A DNA stretch of 64,000 nucleotides from Phytoseiulus persimilis (lineage: Eukaryota > Arthropoda > Arachnida > Mesostigmata > Phytoseiidae): NCBI GenBank assembly GCA_037576195.1, contig CM075103.1:9300001-9364000 (forward strand). The letters run 5' to 3'. Each line of letters opens with the position of its first letter. The first letter of the stretch is position 1. The notes under the pieces were generated by a model. That model was not told where the DNA came from. It saw nothing but the letters and a program-made list of their open reading frames with translations, and did not search any database. This document shows, piece after piece, positions 35,917-49,271 of this stretch. Position numbers and translations under genes: made by a program.

Positions 35917-37409
35917 CCTGGTTACATAATATTTGCCAAGGAACTCTTGACTACGTTGTTGACGGCGCCAGATAGCAAGCAGTCCCGTTCCATCTGTAGC
36001 TCATGCTGCTGCTGCTGCTACATACCTAAGTTGAGGACCGAACAGGACCATGCGCAGCAAAGCACCACAAGCGGCAGCAGCAGCTTGGTGCCACCACCAC
36101 CACGATCACCACCAACGACGCCAACGACGGCTGCAACAAGGTCAGATAGCTGAACATCTCTCAAATCATTGGGTTCGTTGGGTGGCGGCAACGTGCTCCC
36201 ATGTGGGCATGTCGCGTCGCTCAATTCAGAGCAGCCCTCGGTCCCTCCACCGGGTTGTTCCTCCGACCTCGGCAGTCTCCCCAAGAAGCTCCTCGCCGGT
36301 AGCTCTCGAGGAACGCGTTTCGAACCCGGGTTTGGACCGCTCCAGACACCCAGTTCAACCAACATCTCGGTGGATCGCTGATGGTGTTTCGAGAGGCTTC
36401 GAGAGCGGCCGTTCCGGCAAGATTTTCCTCTTCTTGTCGAGGTGTCTTTCGATCCCGTTTTCTCCCGTTATCTCGAAACGGCGCTCGAACAGACAACGGT
36501 CGAAGCAGATTGTGATACCAGTCCGTCAGGACACCTCGTCTGTTCGTGGTTCAAATCCGGATCCCGCAAGGTCGAGCGGTTACTGCCGTTTGCATCATCG
36601 ACAAACAGAAGATTTTCACCCCGACAGATGTTTTCTCGTATCTGCGCAGTTATGCTGTTATGTTCGCTCGACTCGAATCAAATCCGAAAACCCAGCATCG
36701 AATCAACCCCAGCGTTCGATGATTAAATTCTGAACCGCTTTCGCAGATTTCGAGCCGGAACCGAGCGCTCTGGTCCGACGCCGCGCGCACGCGGACCGTG
36801 TTGTGGACTGTGGGAGGCCGCGAACAGTGGCAAACCAACATCAGCTCCGCGGATTCTTGTGACCACCGTTATGGAATTCGTTCCGTCCGTGCGTTCAGAA
36901 GTTATTTGTGTTCGGTGGCAGCAGCGGCGGCGGCGGCGGACGACGTCCTCTAAGAAGAATGGAAACGCTGTGTAGCCCAAGCCGAATGAAAGAGTCAGGA
37001 GAGAGGAGGTTGACTTCTCTTTCCATGAGAGGTCGCTCCGTTCTTTCAGCTCTTTTCGCGCTGAACCGCAGCGAGCGCTCATTCCCACCTCTCTTTGGGA
37101 TCTAGCAACATGTCCTTATAGTCCCACGTACGAGAAGAAGAAGAAAAAAAATGAACGGTCGCCAATGACTGCCCAGTCGCGAGTTGATTGTGCCCCCAGC
37201 AACTTCCGTCGACTTCCGTCTCTCTTTGTTCTTGTTCACTGTGTGTAGTTTGTTACGTTATCAATATCAGCCTCATCCGTTCGTCAGCCACTCAGTCAGT
37301 TGTTACCCCACCAAAGCCATCTTCGACGAAGGCGAATCGAGCGAGCGAGCCAGCCGCCAAACCGCTCTCGGAAACCACAAGTGTTGAACTCTCTCTGTTT
37401 GTGCAAAAT
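35917..37409. other. Intergenic region and cyclin D leader
   Basis: It holds short CTG/CAG-type repeats near 36003-36090 and the presumed promoter and 5' leader of cyclin D. No TATA box was identified. An ATG at about 37150 opens a five-codon upstream frame (MNGRQ then stop). The cyclin D frame itself is open upstream of its Met to about 37188. No other gene is supported. Confidence 0.4.
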
Positions 37410-40400
37410 ATGGATCTACTGTGCATGGAGAAACCCGACGCCGATGGACAGTACCTGCAAATCATGGACAGACTGTCGTTCAAGGACCCGGCGATTTTCC
37501 AAGCGAACGAAACTAAGGTTCTCAATCGCTTGCTGGAGCTCGAGCAGCACCAGCGACTAGGTGCTATGGATCCCGAGCTGTTCGCTAAAGTCCAACACGA
37601 AATCCAACCCAACATGCGTCGTATCGTCTCCAACTGGATGCTCGAGGTAAGACAAGAGCCACGATGACCCAATTGTGTTCCTCTAGAAGTTTCCTATGTT
37701 GCGCACGGCACGGCACGTAGCTGTCGTACAGCGCATGCCCGAGCGTGCCAGCGTTCAGCCGGACGGGCCAGCGTTCGTTTTGTTGCTCAGGGTCCAGGAG
37801 GAGGTGGAGGGGAGGAGGTGACTTCGGGAGCTCCCGAGGCGCGCAATCGATCTCACATGCTGCGAGCTCCGAGTCTAGGCCTACTTTAGGCCCGCGCACC
37901 GCGGCTGCCACTCGGTCAGGAGGATCGTGTAGGGCCGCGGTCCAGGACGTCGCTCGCGAGGCTGGCTGGTTCCTCGGTCGCAGCAGCTCGTCGAACTGGT
38001 TGGTAGGTCGCCCGGTAGCTCCGTGGGTCGGTTCTCTCGTACCACCTGCCGCTGCCATGGCACTACCCCGACCGGTGTGATTACATCACTACCGGCTGCC
38101 TACTCACCTATCTGGCTGGATGGCTGGTTCGAACCTCGGGGCTCGGCGGTCCGAGGCTCGTCGTCCACCACGCCGGGGGACGGCATATGCGCACAGCAGC
38201 ATCCTTTTCTCGATACATTCATTGATACATGCGTCGTCGCTGTTAATGGATGGACTTCGGGCTCCCTTCATCATCGAGATGATTCCTAGTCTCGTGAGCG
38301 TAAATGGACTCAACAAACTGAATGAAACCGAGAGGAGAAGGCGACTCGCATTAAGCAAATGGAGAAGGCCCCCTCGCGGACTTTTGCATTGATGGGCAGC
38401 ACCATGATCGTCGGCGACGACCACCGCCACGAGCAGCAAGGAAGCCCGAAGGACGAAGGGGAGGCTCGAGCGGTCCCCTGATTCCGTTCCGCGAAGTGAT
38501 AACAATCAGGGAAACAATGTCGATCAACTGCGTGCAATTATTCTCGACGCCCAACTTCAACCATTCAAGCGATTTACGACGTGATTCGTCGACATATCCG
38601 CCGACGAATCGACCGAAACAACACTTACTGAGCGACAGGCGAGCCGACCTACGGAGCGACGGGAGGACCTAGCGATTTTTGCTTCTTCTGGATTTCCAAG
38701 GGCGTTCTCGACGCCCGCTCGCTCGCTGGCTCGCTCTTCCAGTGCGCTCCGCTCCCGCCGCGAACGCTCGGGTTTCGGGCAACTCAGCAAACGCTGCCCA
38801 AGACCCAGTTCGATCTCGAGTTTCCACTTTCGAAGTTAGATTGCCGAGTAGTTGTACGGGAAAGAAGCATCGTCGACCTTCTGCGATCGATCCACCAGCG
38901 GTCGGCAGACGGTGAAAGTCGACGACGCTTTGGTTCGTTTCGAGCCGCCGAATCGTTTCGCTGTCCTCGGGACAGGAGCTAAAGAAGGAACGATCCCGGA
39001 CGTGGCCCGAGGAGTCCTGTCTGGCGATTCGGTTCGTTGGGACCGAGGTTTTCCGGACACGAATCGTTGGACTTTCCCTCCCAACCTCACTCCGGCCCAC
39101 TCGAGATTGGATTCCATCTTCGACTCGTTGTTGAGAAAACAATGGCTCTTATGCGCCTGGAGATATTTGTGTCGACGAATCGCGGTGGCGACAGATTATG
39201 GGAAGAGGCGAAACGACGGCAGCTCTTCTTCTACATTCGGTCGATCCATCCGTCCGTCCGTCCGCCCGCCGATCGAGTTTGCCGAAAGAGGGAATGTTTT
39301 CAGAAAACGCAATCCCGCCGCTGCAGATCGATGAACTGCAGACCGAGTGCAGGCAAGGAGTCGCTGGCAATTGCATAATGCGCTGGAATGTCTGGCGCAG
39401 CGCTTGCTGCTGACGTGGACGCGGCTCGGTCCCCATTACCCCAAAGGCGGGCAGGCGGGCGGCGAGCTGGCCGGCTTTGCGTAGACGGCTCCCGATTGGC
39501 CGCGCAGCTTCCCGCCAAAAACGTGCGCCGCTTCGCGCGCGTTCCGCCGATGCCCTTCAAGGACCTGTTCTGTCCCACGCATAATGAGACGACGACGCAA
39601 TAACAGCACACTTAGACCGCCAAAAGCGTCGAATCGTTTCGGGCCTTATTTTCGCCGTTCGGCTCCCAATTAAGAATCGGAGCCGCTGCGGGACGTGATG
39701 CGACCGAAGGTCCTGCCCTGGCGGAGTTTCCTGCGCTCTCCTTCGGGACGAAACAGGACTACAGAATAGGAGCAAGCCTGGCTCGGGGCATAGGTATGAT
39801 GGCGATAATCATGACCATTACTAGCATCACGGCGGCGACGACGACTACGACGATAATATCAGCAGCAGCAGCACTAGCAACAGCCGCAGCAACAGCAAAT
39901 AACACTCGAAGATACTACGAGGAAGAAGAGCACACACACTTAAAACAACGAGAGCACAGAATACCAACGTTTACAAGAACCCACGGGCGACCTCGCAATT
40001 ACGGCCGTTTTACGTCGAATACGTGAATGGGGACATTTAATTTTTAAATCTCCACCGTTCGCCAACGTAGTGGATGCCTGCCGTCGCCGTCGATTTAAAT
40101 GTCCCTACGGTATTCGCTTTCGGTTGTTCCGCGCGGACGTCGACGATCCAAATCGAAAACTCGACTTTGAGGGAGTTGATTTTCGGGCCTGAAAACCGGC
40201 CAGCCGGGAAGCGCGGCCGAAGAAACGCTTAAGTCTCGAAAATCGAAAGTTATTTCTCCCGGGAAACTTCCCGAATCGACGTCGGGAAGTTCCGGCCCGG
40301 AACGCGCGAATGAACCCGTTCTCGAGGCGCTCATTCTAAGCAACGCCTCGGCTCGGGTTCCGCTGGTGTCGCTTTCGTTCCGGCCTCGGGAATCCGGCGC

Positions 40401-43400
40401 CGTCGAGAGAGTTGTGGCCAGCTTCCCCGACGGCCAGCGGGGCGATCGATTGATTTCACGTGACAACTTATTCCCACAGGTATCCGACACCGAGCTCTGC
40501 CGTCCCGAGGTGTTTCCCCATGCCACGATACTCATGGATCGCTTCCTCAGCAAGAAAAGTGTCCACAAGAACCACTTGCAGCTGTTGGGTACCGTGTGCC
40601 TGTTGCTGGCGTCCAAGATGCGCCTAACGCGTCCGCTGACGGTCGAGAAGTTGCGGATGTACACCGACTACAGCGTCAGTCGAAACGAAATCCTGGTGAG
40701 TGAAATTTCCCATATTTCACACATAGGTAGCAAATCATCTAATCCCACGCCTGCGTTCCAATCGATCGGAGATACAGTCGAAACACACAGGCGGTGGCAG
40801 CAGCGGCGGTGGTGACGACGACAACGACAATACTCTCGTTTCGACAGAGAGACGCCGCAATCCGAGACACACGATTCCCGGACGGCAACAATGACGACGA
40901 CGACGACGATTCTCTGTCGCACGTTCTCGCATGCCCAGAACTACACCGATGAGCTTTCCTATTCATCCTCTTTCTCCTCCGTTTATCTGATGTCGAGACG
41001 GGGAAAAACAAAAAAAAAATCTCGAGTGTCGTAGTGCTTGGAACCATGCCCTGCCACTCGAATGGACCGATACAGAAACGCGCACAGAAACTCTCGCGGA
41101 ATCCAACGCGCACTCGAACTCCGAGCTGGTCGATCATCGTCGCTTGAAAACCACGAGCAAACGAAACAGCGCGGAGAGCAGCGTATTCTCTCACGAATCA
41201 ATCGAGCCGGACGAGTTCGGCCGAGCAGTCGTCGGACGAGTTCACGAGACTCATTTCGAAGGGGTGAAAAACTCTCGGTCCGAGACAAAACGTGGAGCCA
41301 CGTGGTAGTCCCACCAGTCGGCCGGTCCCTGCGAATAGGAATTCCAAAATCCGCTCAACCTGTTCTAGGTTCTCCCGCATTCTCGAATTTTTGTCGAGAG
41401 GCCCAGCGGCACCCGCGTCAAGCAGCCTGTCGAAGCGGCCGGGACAGATCTAAAACAATAAAAAAATCACAAATATGCAATGCTCTTCGTTCTCGCATGC
41501 AGCCAGCTGATAAAAATGCAAATTCTGCAAATCATCATGGTCGCCGAAAGTTTGTTGCCCGCCGAGATGTTGGTCGGTGTTTTCCGCGCGCGCGTTTTCA
41601 CATTCGCCTCGACCGCAGTCGTTTTCTATGGCTCCACTCGCTCTGAATCTCTTCGTTATCGTCCCTCCCGACCGATCTCCCAGGCCGCTCGTTCCTCCGC
41701 TCGTTCCCCGATCTGGTTCTGCTACAGACTTGAAACAATACTCGGTCCAACGATATCGCGGCTGCAACATTCCGAATGTAGAGAATCGAGCGAGTCCCGT
41801 CAGGCATGTCGCGGCCTAGCAATCGCGATGCTTGTCGTGCGGCAATGCGCATGCATGTATGTATTTGAACCGTGAAGCGGTGGGGTCTCCACGCTGGACG
41901 ACGAGCAGAGGCGAAAAAACTACGCGACATTTGGCTACTGGATGGGACCGAGATGAATCAGGGGGTCTCGCGCTCATTTCGCGAAGCCATACGCTCTTCT
42001 TTGCTCTTAATGCTGTTGCTTCGGCCCAGCGAACGACATCGGGTCTAGATGTGTGCATCCGGCGTAACGGGACAGGTGCACGCTAACCTTCTAGTGCCAG
42101 CATCATCATCGTCGTCGTCGTCAACGAGAGCCGCGGAACACTGCCCGGATGGACAGTGCTTGCGTACCAGCGGGACGAGAGCGAGTTTCGATGGGCGGCC
42201 TTGTGGCCCTCGTCGAAAAGCTCGCGCAGGCCGTTCGTTGGGAACGACGCGCACGACGACGACGACGAAGTCATCGGCGGGCATGAGTCCCCCGGGAAAC
42301 TTCGAAAGTCATTGTTTTCGACAATCACCGATTCTGAGCTTCCCAATCTACGGCGGCTCGTTCGCTCGCAGTCGATCGTCAGAGGGACGGATCGATCTGT
42401 GCCCCGGCCTGCACGGTGGCATCCATGAAAACCACCTGTCTGCAACGTTTCCAGTACGTCGATGAAACGGAGAATCAACGAGTGCTGGGACGTCGTTGAG
42501 AGCTCCTCCATAGCTTTCCTAGTCAAAGGCCAAATGGTTCCATTCATGCAGAACTGGCGCCTAAATTCTTTGTAGCGAGCGGGCGGCCGAACCGCCAACG
42601 CCGAGATCGGAAATTCTTTTTAACGAACTTCGAATCGTGCCCCCGACGCGCTTGAACAAACCAAGCACGCTGGAACGTAGCAGGGATGACACGAAAGGGC
42701 GGGAAACGCCGTTGACGCCGTTCTCGACGCCCGCGTCCTTGACGGGGACGACGAGCCGCCATCCCGAAGCCGGAAGGCTCGGGACTTTGGCCTGAGACAA
42801 GGGTCGAGAGAGTGCAAGGCCAGGCGCCAACGTCCCGGCCACGAGCGCTCCACCTCTGGCTATATCGGTGCCGTCGACATCGCCGAGATGATCAGGTGGA
42901 TTCTCTCTCCGTCCGACCCGCTGCTTGTGACGATGCATGTGTCTTCGATCGAATATAGATCACGAATTCAGTGAGGAAGACGAGCGAGCTAGCGGCAAGT
43001 TTAATTCGACGTAAAACGTCCGCTTTTCCGCATGTGTTCGACGGGGCACGTTACCGTCCAACAGCGCTCCACGATTGTGCGCCGGATGCCGCCACCACCG
43101 CTGCCCGAGAGTTGTCATATCAGATGGAGGACGGAGGAGCGAAATTTCCCTTTTTTCGTCCGGATATTTTTCGTCCTCTTCTCCAACCTCCCCGACGGCT
43201 GGATGTTGTTACCTAATGTCCGGGCTCGCATAATTCGAGCCGATTCGGTCGCAAGCGAGGCCCGCCTCCTCAAGGACCCCGACCTTCCACTGTGTGGACG
43301 GAACATGACGCCACGCACGCTGGCTCACCGGCTTGCTCGTTCGCACAAACAAACAGGCACACACCGCATATCACAGAAAGCACTCTCAGAATCCCTTCGC

Positions 43401-46400
43401 GCCGAATTCCCCGGTGTCCGGTTCATTTGGTAGAAGGGCGATGGATCGGTGGATGCGCGAACAGGTGAAGCGGCGGACAGCGACGAGGGGGAACAACAAC
43501 ACCGTCAACTAATCGGGGCTTTTCGTCTCCAGGAATGGGAAATGTTGGTCCTGCTCACGCTCGAGTGGAAGACGGCTCTCGTCACAGCGAACGACATGCT
43601 CGACCACCTCGTGCATCAACTCCCCTTGGATAGCCAGCACCAGCGGCAAAAGGAAACGTTGCGAAAACAGGCCCAGACCGTGATCGCTCTCGCTGCCACC
43701 GGTGAGTTCTGGGCGATTTGGCCATCTCCGGGCTGTGCTCCGTGTTCGATTGTGCGAGTGGTCGGGGATGATGATCAGATGAATGGTCATGGGGAGAATT
43801 GTTTCAGACCAGATCGGTGACCAGATGCAGATAGCGGCGGTGAAACTGCCAAAACTTTTCTTCTGGTTCGGCGGTACTTTCGGCGCTGCGCATGCTCAGC
43901 TGCCGGTCGGCCGGCCGCCGAAACGGCCGCCGCGGCAATAGCGGGAGCACATGAGCGGAGGAGATGGCGCTCTTTGGGGAAACTGGTTTCTTCTGAATCG
44001 GCTTCCGTCTCGACTACTTCGTCCGATGGCGTAGTAAGCGCGCTTCATTCATTCATGAAGCGGCTGAGAACGGGAAAAGAAAGCGAAACGCCCATTCGGC
44101 GCTAACCACTGAAGCAATGACTGCTGCTGATTCACGGGCTGCCGTTTCTCTGAATGAGACATCGGATCGATGGAATATCCGAACGACGAGAACCGAAGAA
44201 CACGTGTTGATGGAGAGTGTGAACGACGAGCAACGAGCACGTCCCGGTCGAATGTTCGGCGTCGAGAGTGCGCGACCTGTTCCGCTAGACCCTCCCTAGC
44301 GGCAGTGATGGCACTGCTTTGAATTTTCTTCTCAAGTGATTGATTCAATCGTTATGCGGACGAAACGGTCGAGGGGAACGGCTCGATCTAATTAAGATAT
44401 CATTGTCAGTCAGATAGCATCGAACTTAGATGGATTAGAGGCAGCGGAGCCGGAGCGGAGCACGGCTGTAAGGTGTGGTACTTGGGTGGTGAGCACCGAT
44501 CGCAGCTGAACAGTAGCTCGAAGAAGTGATAGGGAGGAGCCAATGAAGATAGCGCGGTCTTAACGGCGGCGGTCACGTCGGAAGCGTCGATTTTCGTCTT
44601 TCTCAATGAGCGTTCATCTTACTCAACTCGTCGGAAGTTGATCCAAGTGGACAACATACGAAACGATTCAATCAGCCAGCGGACGCCCCTGGTTTGTCAA
44701 GGAACGGGCGATTCCGTTGGCGATGGCGGATCCAGCAACTGTAATCGTCGGTTGCAGTTGATTCGATTGAGGTTTTCTTGCGCAATTCTCTCTCATCTGG
44801 CGGACGGACAGCCATGAAGGTAACCGTTGAGACTCAACGGTGTCTCCGAGTCTTCTTGAGCTCCGAGACCGTTGGGATTTTTCCCATTGAGGGCACAAAC
44901 ACACACACTGACACTCGAATGCCAGCTGCCTGCCCTCCGGGTAGTGAACGATTTCCTCGTATGCTTTCGTTCATTGATTCCATTCAGGCGGAGCCAGCTA
45001 GTCAGTCGGCTAACCGGTCGGTGCGGCAACGAGAAGAATGGTTCCCTTCTATGAAAGAAGTTTTGAGACCTTCTGGCCGCGGACTAAGATGCCCCGACAT
45101 TCCTTGGCTTTGTACAAAGGTCGCCGTTAGAGATTCGAAGTCGGTAGCGCCTAGTCTGGCCGTGTGTAGCCTATCCGAACATCGGGCAGGGTCGCTGGTG
45201 GGCTCGCAAGTTGCCATCGTTTCGCAAACCTAAAAACTAGGTCCCGTTTCCGCTATTTCGTCCGCCGTCTCAAGATCAGATCCAAGTTGTCACAGCGCTC
45301 CTTGCCGACGAGAAAAGAAAGAAGTTGAGAGAGAGAGAGAGGCGGGCCATCTTGCATACCTTGCATAGCTCGCTCGAAACTTCAGCCCACGACCTGCGGC
45401 AGGTCTCACAGGATGCGATAGTGAATGCGAGCAGTGAAGAAAGCACATCCGCATTCCAGTTGGCAAGATGTTGCTTGAAGTGGTTTACTTTTTCTTGAGA
45501 ACGGAAACGGAGATTTAAACGAGGAATTCCTCTTTTTTTTCTTGCAGAGTTCGAATTCAGCCAATACACTCCATCGGTGACCGCCGCGGCCTCGATGATC
45601 GTCGCTTCGGCTTACGTGCTCCGCATTTCCAGACGCCAGAAATCCGATCTGATGCGATGGGTTCACCAGGCTGTCAAAGCAGATGAGGTGAGCAGGCTCT
45701 TCCCGGCTACATTTTTCTTCGCTTAGGACAGCTTCGTGTAGGCTCTGTTCCACGCCCTCGGGGTCGCTGCGTAGAGGCCTGTTGCGTTTCGTCTTGAACC
45801 CGCTCGGCGCCGCAGGTCTGTTCTTCCGTACCCCCATTCCGATGTATGATTTACTCTCGCGCGCCAGTCCGAGAGCTTAGCGCGTTAGTGTTAACGAACG
45901 TTTGCGTTGCGGACCTCCCGACCGGCATTCTTAATCCGAAAAACATGCGAAACTTCAATAAAAATACAGCCACCTCACAAGACGCACGATCTTCAGTATC
46001 GGCCCGCCAGCCAAGGGTTTACCTCCAGCTGATACGTACGCCCGCGAAGCGATGCTGCTCGATCGATGCTGCCGGTGTTGCGTGAGAATTATCAGCAGCG
46101 TAGAGCCGCCACCGTCTGAGCGAGCCGTCTGTCGTTGATACCTACCTGCACAGGGTATGCAGACAGTTGAAAGTCGGACTGCAGCGGTCGCTCCGCAACG
46201 TCGATTATTTCCGATCCGCGAGGGAAACAGCAGAGAATCGATTATTCTCGACTTCTTACACAAATCTCTGAGATGTCCCGGTCGAGGCGATATCGAAAAT
46301 GACAGCCCTCGGATTGGGTCGACGCTCCGGACGTCTGATCTATCGAATCAGGTCCGACGGAGTGGAAGGGCGGTTCCGGTTTAAGTGCCTCGTATTTCCA

Positions 46401-47113
46401 CAAACATCAAGTATGCAGCAGTGGCGGCAATGCGGCAATAATGAAAATTAATAATAGTAGACTCAATCGGGCCGGACGGACAAGGAGCCAAGCGGGATCG
46501 GACGACCGAACGGGTTCAATTTTCAAGGCGTGCCGCTCTGGACGGCATTTGAGCCGATAAATCTTTCGCCTGTGCAGCAGAGCTTGTCGCTGCCGCGGCT
46601 CCTGCAAGTGAATTTCGAGCTCCTAAGCAACGCTACTCAGATACAGAGAACGAGGACGCCCGCCACGCGGCCAAAAGGCAATCTTTATCAGGCTAGAAAC
46701 ATAGACACACGGCGCCGTCTACCTAAACCATGGTCACGCTCGGTTATGGGAACAGTAAAGTTTCCCTAACGACGACCAGAGAAGTTTCGATAGAGGACGA
46801 GAAATTCCAACGCCAGGAGTCAGACGGTTGTTAAACACGGATGTCGAGAACGAGAGCGGATTCGCTCTCAGCCGGAAACCCCGCTCCCCTCCTAAACTCG
46901 GAATCTCTCTCGTTCCAGGACGAACTGAAGCGCTGCACGGACAGCATCGATGAGTTCATCACGAAGAACTTCGCTCCCCAAGTTCCGCAGGAGCCCTGCG
47001 GGCCCACCGGTAGCCAAGAGTCGCATCACAAAGTCAAGGAAGATATCCCAGTGGGCAGCCAAGGTCAGCCCGAGACGCCAACAGACGTGCAGGACGTGCT
47101 CGGTAACTTTTGA
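37410..47113 (+). CDS. CCND: G1/S-specific cyclin D
   Basis: Activates CDK4/6 to phosphorylate Rb family proteins at G1/S (family knowledge). Coding exons are 37410-37646, 40480-40695, 43533-43701, 45548-45687 and 46919-47113, with phases 0, 0, 1 and 0 at the joins, giving 318 residues. Residues 3-7 (LLCME) are the LxCxE Rb-pocket motif near the N-terminus, as in vertebrate D cyclins. The cyclin box spans about 50-155: MRRIVSNWMLE at 69-79, DRFLS at 99-103, LLASKM with Lys125, and TVEKL with Glu135, the CDK-contacting pair. Residues 152-254 form the second cyclin fold (EWEMLVLLTLEWK onward, QAQTVIALAAT). The tail ends TPTDVQDVLGNF; Thr307 corresponds to human D1 Thr286, the phosphodegron for export and turnover. 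The start fits the LxCxE position. Introns are 1.2-2.8 kb, far longer than in the other genes, and may hold regulatory DNA. Confidence 0.95.
39832..39903. repeat. Low-complexity GAC/CAG triplet block
   Basis: Imperfect GAC and CAG triplets in intron 1 of cyclin D produce Thr-, Ala- and Ser-rich frames by composition only. Confidence 0.65.
40030..40105. repeat. Inverted repeat with 54-nt loop
   Basis: GGGACATTTAA at 40030-40040 and its exact reverse complement at 40095-40105 can form an 11-bp stem around a 54-nt loop. The pairing does not extend in or out. It lies in cyclin D intron 1, about 375 bases before exon 2. Confidence 0.5.
40696..43532. other. Cyclin D intron 2
   Basis: A 2.8-kb intron between GTGAGT and GTCTCCAG. 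It has a CATCATCGTCGTC triplet run near 42105-42123 and no supported exon or RNA gene. Confidence 0.45.
43702..45547. other. Cyclin D intron 3
   Basis: A 1.8-kb intron between GTGAGT and a T-rich TTCTTGCAG acceptor. It contains a GA microsatellite at 45328-45343. Confidence 0.45.
45688..46918. other. Cyclin D intron 4
   Basis: A 1.2-kb intron between GTGAGC and CGTTCCAG. No feature inside it could be supported. Confidence 0.45.
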
Positions 47114-49265
47114 ACAGACGCGCGATCGCTGAGGGGCGCATGTGTTGTGCTCTGTCCAGAGAAAGAAGAAAAACGCGGCGCCAAAGACCTCCACCACGTC
47201 TGCAGCTCACGGTCTACGACTGCGTCCACGCCAAGAAGGAGGTGACAACGTCCAGCATCTTCATCTTCAAAGTTCTATTTATCAAAAAGGAGTTGTACAA
47301 ACGATCAGCAGCGTGAGCACGGGCAGAAGAGGGGGCGGAAGATTCAAGCAGAGAGAAGCCGTGGTGCTTTGTGATTCGAAGACGTGTTCGGTATCGACTT
47401 CATTTTCTTCAACACAAGACGGGTTCGAACTTTGCGGCAAAGGCCGGCTCGACCGGGGCCCTCGTGGGCGCCATGAGCAGAGCTGGAACCAACTCTGAAG
47501 AGCGCATGAAGCTCTGCAGGTGATCCCGCTCACCTTGATTGGCGTGTGAATGCGATTCAGAGGGGAATGATAAGTGAATTCGAAGATGACTGTGTGGCGG
47601 AGTGATCGTCCACCTGAGGGTTGACTATCGATTCCCGAGTTAGCTGTCGATAGATGCTGCCGATACGCCTAAACGGGTATTCTCAAGTCCAAGTCTGGTT
47701 TACCGTAAGACTCCACTCCCTTTTGGCGCTCCTGAATGTTACGAATGAGCACCGTTGTCGTCGGCCGTGGGCGCCAAAGCAGTACCGCAACTGGAACCCT
47801 TCGACTCCATGAAGCTCGAAGAATCATCTAAGCTTCCGGCCCCATCCTATCTCTAGCCTGAACCCCCACCTATTGGAATCTTTTTTTTTTGTAAACTTCG
47901 ACCCGTGCTGCCGGCCTCCCAGCGAACATAACGCGGAGGTGATCGGGAGTTGGACGAGTTCGAGTCGAAAGCATCGTTCCGTGCGCTGCCATAATATACA
48001 CGCGGTGTGGTACCCTCGCGTCGAGGAAAATCGATCCGAGTGCTCATAGGGAAATTCCCTAGGTGATTGGAATATCTCTCTCGGAGCGGTTCCTTCTCTG
48101 GACTGAAACATCTCGGAAAGATTCGTCTTTTCTGCCATGCTGCCAGAGAGTTTCCGCCATCTGTATTCTCAACTAGTCAACACAAAAATAGAAACAGCAA
48201 CAGAAGACTGGAGGAAATCATTGACGACGAATGCTCGCGCCTTCCACAACAGCTGCAAAGCAGGTGGCGGCTGACGGACGATGTAACTCAATGAAAGTAC
48301 CCCAGCTCCCATTTGTAAATACTTATCACAACGATGGGCATTCAGTTTTCGAAAGTGTAGGGAAGAATTTACACGACGGCCACGTCAGTATTTAAACGCG
48401 TGACACGTTTCCTCCAAAGAGATTTGCTCATCTCGTATGCACGATGTGTGATGGTGATTCAGTATTAGTTCGGTCCCGTCGAGAAACAAGGGCGTCTTCG
48501 GGAAGGACCTTCGCGTCTTGAGGCGGAACAAGAAGAGTAGAGAAGGTCTGAGACTCTCAGAAGGAGAGCGACTGAACAGGCGGCGGTTGTCGAATATTGC
48601 CCGAAGACTCGATCGGAGTGCGGGGCGAGCCGAGGCTGCGTCCGAGAAGAACGAAAATCAAGAAGAACCAAGAACTGTACAGCGAAGCTTTCTTGTTCAC
48701 GCGAACCGACAATAACACACATAACTACGTAGATATCCAACCTTGTTATCCCACTTGCGCTTACAATTATATTTATATATACGGAGAAAAAAAAACCCAG
48801 TACGAAAAGTATTGCGGAGGAAAAAAAACCCACAACAAAATGTGAAAAAAAATCTTACAGTTAAAAGAACAGACCTTGAACGACACCATCGATACGAAGA
48901 GACGCGCAACGAGAGCGTCCTAGGTTACATAGCGTGAGTAAGAGTTACGAAAGTTGGAATCAGTACTTCCATTTGTGATAAAAACAGAAAAAAACTGAAG
49001 GGAGAAAAACAAACATGAAACTTCTCAGCTGCTGTTACAAGTATTAAACTATTTGGAGGCATCGCGAGTTGCGGTGACCTCCCATGATATGAACCACATC
49101 AGTATGACGGTAAATATTGAGAAATGTTAATGATTGAAAGGGAGAGAATGACTAAATGTCAAGCCACGACATCAGTGTCTGCATGTGAAGACGTATTTGT
49201 AAATATATTCAACTCAAACCGAAGCGAGCATGTCGAATCAGACCCGACATCGAGACGGGAGCCAA

Positions 49266-49271
49266 AATAAA
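49266..49271 (+). other. Possible polyadenylation signal of cyclin D
   Basis: AATAAA is followed by a TG-rich stretch, about 2.15 kb after the cyclin D stop. The region between is increasingly AT-rich from 48.7 kb and lacks another AATAAA that I noticed. D cyclin messages often have long 3' UTRs, so the link is reasonable but unproven. Confidence 0.3.

Larger units (their letters stand above)
37647..40479. other. Cyclin D intron 1
   Basis: A 2.8-kb intron between GTAAGA and CCCACAG. It contains GTCC repeats near 39243-39266, a GAC/CAG-rich low-complexity block at 39832-39903 and an 11-bp perfect inverted repeat at 40030-40105. Open frames inside it are overlapping and not supported as genes. 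Confidence 0.5.

Noticed and set aside
36540..36570. tRNA B-box-like sequence GGTTCAAATCC (and similar at 17352, 26535 and 38127)
   Set aside because: No T-arm or acceptor-stem pairing and no matching A box upstream, so no tRNA cloverleaf can be drawn.
47142..47498. Possible extra 3' coding exon of cyclin D
   Set aside because: The preceding frame already ends in the conserved TPTDV-type cyclin D tail followed by a stop at 47111-47113, so further coding sequence is not needed.
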